DNA of 64,000 nt from Lachnospiraceae bacterium (GTDB lineage Bacteria; Bacillota; Clostridia; Lachnospirales; Lachnospiraceae), in NCBI GenBank assembly GCA_024690885.1, contig JAILOI010000060.1, positions 1 to 64,000 of the forward strand, read 5' to 3'. Positions within the stretch are counted from its first letter, which is position 1, and each line of letters begins with the position of its first letter. The position numbers and the translations under genes were made by a program. The notes under the pieces were generated by a model. It was not told the DNA's origin. It did not search any database and saw only the letters and a list, made by a program, of their open reading frames with translations. Positions 1 to 8,146 of this stretch are shown piece by piece.

Positions 1-1
1 A

Positions 2-1156
2 CTAGTCTTTCTTCTTGTTCATCTCAGCTTTGTGCTCCGCCATCCACGGTTTGAACTGCTCGTGATAGAGGATGTTTAGGATCGCTGCGAATGGAATCGC
101 AAGTAAGATACCGGGGATACCAAACATCTTGCCACCGAGAATGATGGCAATCAAGGTCCAAACCGCCGGGATTCCGAAGGAACCACCGAAGAGACGAGGC
201 TTTAAGATGTAGCCGTCTATCGTCTGGATAATGGCTGTAATAATAATAAAGTATAGCGCCTGAATCGGGTTGTTCAATAACAGGATGATGGCTCCAACTG
301 CACCACCGGCAATCGGGCCGAAGGTAGGAAGTAGATTGGTAACACCCACAACCACAGAAATCAGGGCAACATACGGCATACCGAAGATGGCCATAATGAT
401 GGCATTCACCAAACCAACGATGAAGCCGTCCAATAAATCATAACCGATGAACTGGATAAAGATTTCATGGACACGCTTCCAGAAGGTGTTGTGCTTCTTT
501 AACTGGTCCGCCGGAATGAACGCTTTGCGAATATCATAGATGCCGTTGAGTAGGTACTTTTTGCCAAGCAAAAAGTATACACCGATGATAAATCCGATGA
601 CTGCATTGAACAGGGATCGGCCAAAGTTGGTGGATGCAGATAGAATACTGTCCGAATTCTGGTTCATATATGTAAGTAACATGCCAAGTGCCTTGTCCGT
701 GTATTCCACCAACTTGGATGGATCCAAGTGGAAGCCCAGATGCAATGCATTGAGCTGCTTCATCAGGCTTCGGATATTGGCTGCATAGTTGTCTGCATTG
801 GAAGCAAGACCAACCACGCTACTTACCAGGGATGGCACCAGTGCAACGAAGAATAAAACAATCAATAGGAGTACCACTACCAGGGCCAGGATGACCGCAA
901 TGGTACGTCGCACCTTCTCGTTTTTGATCTTATGCAGTACGCGGAATTCCCAAAACTTCGTAAAGGGATCGATGATGTAAGCAATGATCAGACCCACAAC
1001 AATCGGTGCAATGGTATCCATGATTGCCGCAAATGCACCGGCAAACATGTATAAGTGTGTCATTAATAAGTAAAACAAAATACCGGCGCAAACCACAAAC
1101 AGGTTTGCAAACCAACGCTTTTCCAATAACTCGTGAAACTTCTTCATAGCTGCCAC
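2..1156 (-). CDS. AI-2E family transporter (multi-pass membrane protein)
   Basis: 384 aa; hydrophobic segments and AI-2E-like C-terminal region (GFIVGLVNAIIMAIFGMPYVALISVVVGVTNLLPTFGPIAG); stop codon at 2-4. Confidence 0.88.
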   Translation of the reverse strand: MAAMKKFHELLEKRWFANLFVVCAGILFYLLMTHLYMFAGAFAAIMDTIAPIVVGLIIAYIIDPFTKFWEFRVLHKIKNEKVRRTIAVILALVVVLLLIVLFFVALVPSLVSSVVGLASNADNYAANIRSLMKQLNALHLGFHLDPSKLVEYTDKALGMLLTYMNQNSDSILSASTNFGRSLFNAVIGFIIGVYFLLGKKYLLNGIYDIRKAFIPADQLKKHNTFWKRVHEIFIQFIGYDLLDGFIVGLVNAIIMAIFGMPYVALISVVVGVTNLLPTFGPIAGGAVGAIILLLNNPIQALYFIIITAIIQTIDGYILKPRLFGGSFGIPAVWTLIAIILGGKMFGIPGILLAIPFAAILNILYHEQFKPWMAEHKAEMNKKKD

Positions 1157-1161
1157 CTCTC

Positions 1162-2184
1162 TTACAGATAACCGTACATACCTCGTACACTCACTTCACC
1201 GGAATTCAAGGCCTCCATGGTCCCATCCGGATACTTCACTTGAATGGAAAAATCCTGATTGATTCCAAGAACCACCGCATGACGCGGTGTATGTGCTGCA
1301 TCCTTGCCAATTTCCGCTTCCGATGCCGGCGCCACGGAAATCACGGAGACTTCCTTGGCCGTCATCTTGCAACGACGCTGATACTCTTCCAGAAATTCAT
1401 CAGCTGCCTGGGGCCAGGACGCGTACATGCAATCCAACTCTTCGATGAGCGCTGCCGCAAGCTTCGCGCGGGAGAACTTCTCCCCGCTTACCATACGAAG
1501 GGATGTCGCCTTAGAGCGAAGTTCCTTCGGAAAGTCGCTTTCCAGCTCATTCACGTTGATTCCGATACCGATGATAATACTCTGAATGCGTCCGGTCTCG
1601 GACTCCAGAGACATCTCGGTGAGAATTCCACTCACCTTCTTCTGCTGTAATACGATGTCATTGACCCACTTAATCTCCGGGGAGATGTTGCAGGCCTTCT
1701 CGATGGCACGGCACACTGCCACTGCCGTCCAGGCCGTAATGGTGGTGGCATCCGATGGTGCCACATCCGGTTTCATTAAATAGGATAAATAGATGCCCGT
1801 ATCCTTCGGTGATTCAAAGGAACGTCCCAGACGTCCGCGTCCTGCGGTCTGTTCGTTGGCGACTGCCACCAAACCGTCTGCCGCCTCGTAGGCAATTCCA
1901 TGTAAATATAAATTGGTAGAGGGGGTGGTTTCCAAACAAACCACACGCTTCATCCGCTCTTCCCCAAGATAGGATTGGATTTCACCGGCCTTCAGATGGT
2001 CCGGCCCATGCATCAGGATATATCCCTTGTTGGTTACCGAATCGATGGTATAGCCTTCACTCCGCAATGCTTTTACCGCTTTGTTTACTGCTGCCCGTGA
2101 AATTCCAAGTTCCTTACTGATTGCTTCACCGGATACGTAATCTTCTGCATTTTTCAAAATGGATACTATGTTGTCTTTTGTCAT
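1162..2184 (-). CDS. birA: Bifunctional biotin-[acetyl-CoA-carboxylase] ligase / biotin operon repressor
   Basis: N-terminal HTH (GEAISKELGISRAAVNKAVKALRSEGY), TTPSTN...NEQTAGRGRLGR and KWVNDI ligase motifs. Confidence 0.93.
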   Translation of the reverse strand: MTKDNIVSILKNAEDYVSGEAISKELGISRAAVNKAVKALRSEGYTIDSVTNKGYILMHGPDHLKAGEIQSYLGEERMKRVVCLETTPSTNLYLHGIAYEAADGLVAVANEQTAGRGRLGRSFESPKDTGIYLSYLMKPDVAPSDATTITAWTAVAVCRAIEKACNISPEIKWVNDIVLQQKKVSGILTEMSLESETGRIQSIIIGIGINVNELESDFPKELRSKATSLRMVSGEKFSRAKLAAALIEELDCMYASWPQAADEFLEEYQRRCKMTAKEVSVISVAPASEAEIGKDAAHTPRHAVVLGINQDFSIQVKYPDGTMEALNSGEVSVRGMYGYL

Positions 2185-2238
2185 ATACGCACCTCGTAAA
2201 CTACTTCTATTTTAGTAGTCCACCAGCCATTTCGTCAA

Positions 2239-2619
2239 TCAATTCATATCCTCTAAACGTCCATGTTTTTCGTAATTCGTCTGACGGGAAATCTGATTTT
2301 GTTCGTCCACAAATACCACCTTCGGCTTGTGGGTTTTCACTTCTTCCTCCGACATATGGGCATAGCACATGATGATAACATGGTCTCCCACCTGTACCTG
2401 ACGGGCTGCTGCGCCATTCAAACAAATCATACCGCTGCCCGGCTCGCCGGCGATGGTATAAGTTTCGAAACGGTTGCCGTTCTCCACATCCACAATCTGC
2501 ACCATCTCATACTCGTAGATACCAGCTGCCTCCAACAACTTGGTATCCACGGTAATGCTTCCCACATAATCCAGTGCCGCCTGGGTTACGACGGCACGAT
2601 GGATTTTTCCTTTTAACAT
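2239..2619 (-). CDS. panD: Aspartate 1-decarboxylase proenzyme; start assigned at MLKGKIHRA inside the longer ORF
   Basis: [25 protein letters not shown]...; GS self-processing site; adjacent to panC. Confidence 0.9.
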   Translation of the reverse strand: MLKGKIHRAVVTQAALDYVGSITVDTKLLEAAGIYEYEMVQIVDVENGNRFETYTIAGEPGSGMICLNGAAARQVQVGDHVIIMCYAHMSEEEVKTHKPKVVFVDEQNQISRQTNYEKHGRLEDMN

Positions 2620-2638
2620 TGTCAGTTCCATATACTTC

Positions 2639-3481
2639 TTACTCCACAATAAAATTATCAATCAAACGGGTCTTACCAATATATACGGCCACTGCCACCA
2701 GTACTTCCTTCGGTACTTCGGTCTGTGGCTGCAACTCGTTCCAGTCCACCAGTTCCACATAGTCAACACGTGCCAGCGGTTCGCTTTCGATTTCTGCTGT
2801 GATGGTTGCAACTACCTTGGCTGCATCCTTCTCACCACCACGCACCATGGCATCACCTTTTTCCAGGGCGCGATGCAATACCACTGCAGCCTTCCGTTCT
2901 TCTGCAGACAGGTAGGTGTTACGGGAACTCTTGGCCAATCCGTCTTCCTCACGAATGATTGGGCATCCCACGATTTCAATGTTGTAATCCAAATCTCTGG
3001 CCATACGACGTACGATTGCCAACTGCTGTGCGTCCTTCTGTCCGAAGTATGCGCGGTCTGCCTGGCTTAGCATAAAAAGCTTGGTGACTACGGTGCACAC
3101 ACCATTGAAGTGAATCGGACGGCTCTTGCCGCAGAGATTCTCGGACAGTACATTCACGCCTACATAAGAATGGAAATTCTCGGCGTACATTTCTTCCGGT
3201 TCCGGATGAAAAATCAAGTCTGCTCCCAGACTTTCACACAATGCGCAATCTGCCTCGAAGTCTCTTGGATAAGTGGCCAAATCTTCCTTCGGTCCAAACT
3301 GAATCGGGTTTACAAAATCAGAAACGATGACACGATCGTTTTCCTTTCTTGCCCGGGCAATCAAGCTGCCGTGGCCCTCATGAAGATATCCCATGGTTGG
3401 TACCAATCCGATGGAGAGGCCCTCCTGCTTCCATTTCTTTACCTGTTCTCTTACTTCCTGCTTGGTTGTTGTTCTTAACAT
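2639..3481 (-). CDS. panC: Pantoate--beta-alanine ligase
   Basis: [45 protein letters not shown] motifs. Confidence 0.96.
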   Translation of the reverse strand: MLRTTTKQEVREQVKKWKQEGLSIGLVPTMGYLHEGHGSLIARARKENDRVIVSDFVNPIQFGPKEDLATYPRDFEADCALCESLGADLIFHPEPEEMYAENFHSYVGVNVLSENLCGKSRPIHFNGVCTVVTKLFMLSQADRAYFGQKDAQQLAIVRRMARDLDYNIEIVGCPIIREEDGLAKSSRNTYLSAEERKAAVVLHRALEKGDAMVRGGEKDAAKVVATITAEIESEPLARVDYVELVDWNELQPQTEVPKEVLVAVAVYIGKTRLIDNFIVE

Positions 3482-4323
3482 GCCTGATCCATTCCCTTTC
3501 TTACTTCGTCCATGATTTCATCGGAAATCTTAAATGTATGCTCTTCTGCCGGATATGCTCCGCTTTTGACCTCTGCATCATAGGCTGCAAATGCATTGCG
3601 CATGGTCTCGCCAATCTCTGCAAAGTGCTTCACGAACTTCGGCTTCATGCCGGAGAACATGCCAAGCATATCCTGATATACCAATACCTGTCCGTCGCAT
3701 CCGGCTCCTGCGCCGATTCCGATGGTCGGGATATCCAAGATCTCTGTAATATAGCTTGCCAATGCGGCCGGAACGCACTCCAATACCACCATGAATGCGC
3801 CTGCTTCCTGTACAGCCAATGCATCCTCTACCACCTGGCGTGCTCTGGCTGCATCCTTACCCTGGACCTTGAATCCACCGAAGGTGTTCACGGACTGTGG
3901 AGTCAATCCGATATGGGCGCACACCGGAATATCTGCCTTAACGATGGCACGAATCTGCTCACATACCGCTGCACCTCCCTCTAACTTAACGGCCTGTGCA
4001 TGGCCTTCCTTGACCAATCGTCCGGCGTTTACCACCGCATCGTAATTATTGGTCTGATATGATAAAAACGGCATATCTGCTACCAGGAAGGTATCCTTCA
4101 ATCCACGGGATACGGCTCTGGTATGATGAATCATATCCTCCATCGTGACCGGAAGGGTATCCTCATATCCAAGCATGGTCATGCCCAGAGAATCTCCAAT
4201 CAGGACTGCATTGACGCCTGCCTGCTCTACCAAGCAAGCGGTCGTATAATCATAACAGGTCAGCATGCTAATCTTGCTGCCTTCTTCCTTTTGCTTGCGT
4301 AAGGTTGTTACCGTGTTTTTCAT
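3475..4323 (-). CDS. panB: 3-methyl-2-oxobutanoate hydroxymethyltransferase
   Basis: MLTCYDYTTACLVEQAGVNAVLIGDSLGMTMLGYEDTLPVTMEDM; IGIGAGAGCDGQVLV. Confidence 0.96.
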   Translation of the reverse strand: MKNTVTTLRKQKEEGSKISMLTCYDYTTACLVEQAGVNAVLIGDSLGMTMLGYEDTLPVTMEDMIHHTRAVSRGLKDTFLVADMPFLSYQTNNYDAVVNAGRLVKEGHAQAVKLEGGAAVCEQIRAIVKADIPVCAHIGLTPQSVNTFGGFKVQGKDAARARQVVEDALAVQEAGAFMVVLECVPAALASYITEILDIPTIGIGAGAGCDGQVLVYQDMLGMFSGMKPKFVKHFAEIGETMRNAFAAYDAEVKSGAYPAEEHTFKISDEIMDEVRKGMDQAC

Positions 4324-4328
4324 GTTTC

Positions 4329-5201
4329 TTATTCCTCCTCGTCTTCATACAGAAGCTCTGTTAATCTGATGTCATCCATTGTCCCATTTTTCTCTTGCGC
4401 CAGGCGCAGCACCTCCCGTGACAACAACCGATAGATTTCTCGGCTATCTCCGGAAAAGGCCTTCAGGTGTCCCTCCACGGTACTTGCATCCCCGCGCTGG
4501 ATTGGCCCGGTCAATGCCGTCACAAACGGCTTCTCTTCGGCCTTTATGGCATTGGCTAGATTTCCTTCTGCCAGGGACAGTATGGCTTCGGTCGCTCCCT
4601 GTTCACTAAAGCCGGCGGCCTGCAGCTCTCTTTTTGCCACAGACAAAAGGCCCAGCATCAAGTTACTGGCCATCACCGCCGCTCCATGGTATGCCGCCTT
4701 GGATTCTGCTGTGATTTCTTCCACCTGCAAGTCCAAATCCTGCAACAGCGCAAGCATTGCTTCCTTATGTTCCTTGCGTATGGGCTTACTTTCCATGGTA
4801 AAAATCGTATGGGGTAAATTCTGGTATGACTCATGGCGACTACTAATCGCCACAAACGGATGAATGGAAAAAGCGGACGCGCCGTATTTCTCTATTCCTT
4901 CAAAGACTGCAGTAGACAGTGCTCCACTGCAATGACATATGATTTTATCGACTAGTTTTGTTGGATCCAGGCTCTCATACACGCTTCGTATGGACTGGTC
5001 CGGTACGGTCAAAAACAACACATCACTTACATCCAGTAACTCATTGATTTCTTCAAAATGCGTTGTATTTGTAAATTGTGCTGCCCAGGCAGCGGAACTT
5101 GGACTCCGACTATATATGCCGCTTACTTGTTTCCCGCGCTCGGTAAGCAACTTGGCCAAACTACAGCCCACTTTCCCTGCGCCAACAAATCCAATGTTCA
5201 T
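4329..5201 (-). CDS. Rossmann-like NAD(P)-binding protein of the DUF2520 type
   Basis: MNIGFVGAGKVGCSLAKLL Rossmann motif; FSIHPFVAI region typical of DUF2520; directly upstream of panB. Confidence 0.8.
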   Translation of the reverse strand: MNIGFVGAGKVGCSLAKLLTERGKQVSGIYSRSPSSAAWAAQFTNTTHFEEINELLDVSDVLFLTVPDQSIRSVYESLDPTKLVDKIICHCSGALSTAVFEGIEKYGASAFSIHPFVAISSRHESYQNLPHTIFTMESKPIRKEHKEAMLALLQDLDLQVEEITAESKAAYHGAAVMASNLMLGLLSVAKRELQAAGFSEQGATEAILSLAEGNLANAIKAEEKPFVTALTGPIQRGDASTVEGHLKAFSGDSREIYRLLSREVLRLAQEKNGTMDDIRLTELLYEDEEE

Positions 5202-5330
5202 GCAACCACCTCCTATCGTACCAAGGAAGTGATGTATGGTCTTGTTCCATCACCGGATACAAGCCGATAAAACTGAAAAAATATAGTAAACATCAGCGGT
5301 ACAGCTTCTTACGAATGCCATCCGCCCTAT

Positions 5331-5359
5331 ACTATAGCACGGCCCCACCCCATTGTAAA
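5331..5359 (-). promoter_or_regulatory. Putative sigma-A promoter for the DUF2520-panBCD operon: TTTACA-N17-TATAGT
   Basis: Minus strand TTTACA (5354-5359), 17-nt spacer, TATAGT (5331-5336). Confidence 0.55.
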
Positions 5360-5959
5360 CGTCAGATTTGTCCCGGCCCCGCCGACCGCCTCCCTCCCTT
5401 GCGCCAAGGTTTGGTGCTTGCGCAATGATTTTCTAAGCATCCCATGCCCATACGATATAAGTCGTGTGTTCTTTACACGTTTTACAATTCTTCTCAGGCG
5501 GTTTGTCTCCCGCTGACATTGGTTTTATATTGGTCCCTGCCATCCATGTGTTCCCGGTTTTTTGTGACTTGGAGTGAGCCGTAGAAAAATAAAAGTATGG
5601 TTTGCAACAGCTGCGGGGATGACGCGCCAAGGATGGCGCGGAAAGCAAAATCGAAGAACGGATTCGATTATTTTGCGACCCCGCAGCAGCAAACCATGCT
5701 TTGTAATTTTTCTAGGCGAATGGAACCGGAGCAAAAAACCCGGGGACATATGTGGTGGCAGGGACGAAGAATTTATATTGTCAGCGGTGTGGACAAACAG
5801 CCTGCTCGAATGGTAAAAGCGAGTAAAGGACACACGAGACGTATGGGCATCCGGGATGCAAGAAAATGGATTGCGCGCCCACAAGAACCTCGGCGCAAGG
5901 GAGGGAGGCGGCCGGCGGGGCCAGGGGAATTGAGATGCATGCTAGATGGGGTGGGGCCG
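5340..5959. repeat. Very long imperfect palindrome (about 620 nt) with a branched tip; candidate large structured ncRNA or palindromic element
   Basis: Arms read by eye: 5340-5353 vs 5946-5959 (14 bp perfect); 5375-5405 vs 5892-5922 (30/31); 5420-5454 vs 5840-5876; 5462-5490 vs 5808-5837; about 5530-5564 vs 5732-5767; apex GTATGGTTTGC / GCAAACCATGC enclosing two sub-hairpins. Confidence 0.85.
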
Positions 5960-5970
5960 GGCAGAAAGAA

Positions 5971-5992
5971 AAGCACCCCCGGATGGAGGTGC
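5971..5992 (-). terminator. Intrinsic terminator downstream of the YitT-family gene
   Basis: Minus strand AGCACCTCCATCCGGGGGTGCT followed by TTTTCTTTCT. Confidence 0.7.
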
Positions 5993-6002
5993 TAAGAGAG
6001 CG

Positions 6003-6863
6003 TTAATCTTTGGGGCGCATGTAGAAGGAGCCCTGAAGTTGTTCGGTACGGATGACGTTGACGAAGGCGTTTTCATCGATGTTGTCGATGATTTTGAGGA
6101 CCTTGTTGATTTCTTCCGCGTTGATGACGGTATAAAGCATGCGGCGGCGTGCACCCTGGTAGGTGCCCTGGGCGTCCAGTTGGGTGGCACCGTGGTTGGT
6201 GCGTTTGTAGAGGGCCCTTGCAATTTCCTCCGGATAGTCTGTGACAACGAAGAGGGTCATCTTCTTGTAGTGCATGTAACGGGCATTTAAAATCTGGGTG
6301 GTTACAAACTGGAAGATAATGGAGTAGAGGGCTTTGTCCCATCCGAAGAGGATACCGTCTACTGCAAGAATCACCGCGTTAAATAACAGCACATAGTTCC
6401 AGGCGTCTTTGTGGAACTTCTCCGATACGTAGATGGAGATGAAGTCCGTTCCACCGCTGGTGGCGCCGGCGATGAGACAAAGCATAATGGCAACGCCATT
6501 GATCATACCACCGAAGATGCTGATTAACAGGATGTCCTGGGTAATCACATAGCTTGGGATGACGTCCGTTAGGATGGCAACCGTACCGATGGTTACACAG
6601 GAGAAGATGGTGAACTTTTTGCCGATTTTACGATAGCTTAAGATAATCGGAAAAAGGTTGGTTAACAAGTATAGTGGTGCATAGGGCATATTATAATTGA
6701 AGAATGTGCGGCTGATTTGTTGGATTAACAACACAAAACCTGCAAAGCCACCGGGCAATAGCCCTCCGGTATGAGCAAAGGTATTGTAGTTAATTGCCAT
6801 CATCGTACCGGCAAGAACACATAGAAAAACTCTACGTCCATCAGATTTTACAGTTTGAATCAA
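6003..6863 (-). CDS. YitT family membrane protein (DUF161 + DUF2179)
   Basis: NYNTFAHTGGLLPGGFAGFVLLIQQ ... GATSGGTDFISIYVSEKF ... C-terminal DUF2179-like domain. Confidence 0.9.
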   Translation of the reverse strand: MIQTVKSDGRRVFLCVLAGTMMAINYNTFAHTGGLLPGGFAGFVLLIQQISRTFFNYNMPYAPLYLLTNLFPIILSYRKIGKKFTIFSCVTIGTVAILTDVIPSYVITQDILLISIFGGMINGVAIMLCLIAGATSGGTDFISIYVSEKFHKDAWNYVLLFNAVILAVDGILFGWDKALYSIIFQFVTTQILNARYMHYKKMTLFVVTDYPEEIARALYKRTNHGATQLDAQGTYQGARRRMLYTVINAEEINKVLKIIDNIDENAFVNVIRTEQLQGSFYMRPKD

Positions 6864-6964
6864 GATACTACCCCTTCTGGTTCCGGAACGGAACGAAACA
6901 TATTACTTCACTATTATATACACTCGGCGTGGGAGTGCAACGAATAAATTACGCCAATTGAGAT

Positions 6965-7693
6965 TTAAGAACAAGCAAAACAATCATAGCGGATGGCCTT
7001 GCCCTTGATGGTGTAGCCCGGCTTTCGTCCGGCCAGATACGGGCCCTTCAACGGGCGCTTGATTACCAGCTTCTTCGGAGCCGCTGCATAGGCACTTTGG
7101 AAGAGGGCTTCCTCGTCATCGCACGGGCGTTCCAGCTGCTGCATCAATTGGAATTTTTTCTTTATTAAGCCACTCTTCTGGCGTTCCGGAAACATGGGAT
7201 CTAAGTAAATCAAATCCACGGTGCCCGCACTGGCGGCAATTCCCGCAATGCTATCTCCCGGCACAAATTCCATACGTGCCACCACTTCTTCCAACTCCGG
7301 GATGAAAGCTGCACGACGTAGGCTATCCTGCAAGAGGGCTGCGATGACCGGATTGTATTCGAATAATTTCACTTGGTATCCGGCTGCTGCCAGTACCAGG
7401 GAATCCTCTCCCATTCCTGCGGTGGCATCGATGGCCACCAGCGGATGTTCAGCATCCTTGATACGTGCTGCCTTTACCAACATCTCCTGTGATAGGCGGC
7501 GAATGCGTGGCAACATGGTGGTCAGATCCCCATGCATCTCCAGGTTCCCCTGCTCCAGTGATACCAGCTCCGGCGTGAAGTGGAGTACCAATTCCTCCGG
7601 CGGGATCCATGCGGCCTCCCGCACCACGGTGGCGTGATATTGTGCTTCGATTTCGGCGGTCTTCGCCTCTGTCTGATCTAAAAAAATATACAT
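6965..7693 (-). CDS. Class I SAM-dependent methyltransferase, RsmJ-like
   Basis: DATAGMGEDSLVLAAAGYQVKLFEYNP; IYLDPMFPERQKSGLIKKKFQLMQQL. Confidence 0.8.
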   Translation of the reverse strand: MYIFLDQTEAKTAEIEAQYHATVVREAAWIPPEELVLHFTPELVSLEQGNLEMHGDLTTMLPRIRRLSQEMLVKAARIKDAEHPLVAIDATAGMGEDSLVLAAAGYQVKLFEYNPVIAALLQDSLRRAAFIPELEEVVARMEFVPGDSIAGIAASAGTVDLIYLDPMFPERQKSGLIKKKFQLMQQLERPCDDEEALFQSAYAAAPKKLVIKRPLKGPYLAGRKPGYTIKGKAIRYDCFACS

Positions 7694-7962
7694 ACAAGCT
7701 TCTTTCTATATCTAGTCGAACGCAACCTGCTTCTTCTGCGCTACGTATCTTACCATTCTTATTTTACTCCATAAAGAACCAGAATCATAACCTTTTCCAT
7801 ATAGGTAGGATAATACATCCTTGTCCCATTCTTATCCGATTCCCACCCATCTATATAGAAGAAACTCATTTGCAATTCATGAACGACACCTTTTTGCGAC
7901 CAACGACATTCCCCATCCCACCACAAAAATAAAATTTTGTAACATTTTCCTTACGAAAACGT

Positions 7963-7991
7963 TTGACATGTCCCTGGGATTATGCTATTTT
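7963..7991 (+). promoter_or_regulatory. Promoter TTGACA-N17-TATTTT for ptsG leader
   Basis: TTGACA 7963-7968, 17-nt spacer, TATTTT 7986-7991. Confidence 0.75.
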
Positions 7992-8011
7992 ATCAAAGGC
8001 AATTTAATAAC

Positions 8012-8089
8012 TTATGTAGTATGTAACTTTAAGTAGGCATAAACGACACAAAACACACGGGGTGTTTTATTTGTTTATGTCCTTTTTTT
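8012..8089 (+). promoter_or_regulatory. BglG/LicT-type antitermination leader: RAT-like sequence overlapping an intrinsic terminator
   Basis: RAT-like TGTAACTTTAAGTAGGCATAAAC overlaps hairpin GGCATAAACGACACAAAACAC...GTGTTTTATTTGTTTATGTCC (8036-8082) followed by TTTTTTT; BglG-type regulator gene downstream. Confidence 0.75.
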
Positions 8090-8146
8090 ATACTTTTTTA
8101 CATAAACACGATAAATCATCTCGGAACAAATCTAAGGAGGTTTATT

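Noticed and set aside
1-6. Window begins ACTAGT and ends GAATTC (SpeI/EcoRI-like)
   Set aside because: Most likely coincidence of window boundaries; no vector sequence seen.
5525-5995. ORFs of 119, 132, 80 and 101 aa on both strands
   Set aside because: They lie within or beside the giant palindrome, have low-complexity Arg/Pro/Gly composition and mutually overlap; explained by the inverted repeat.
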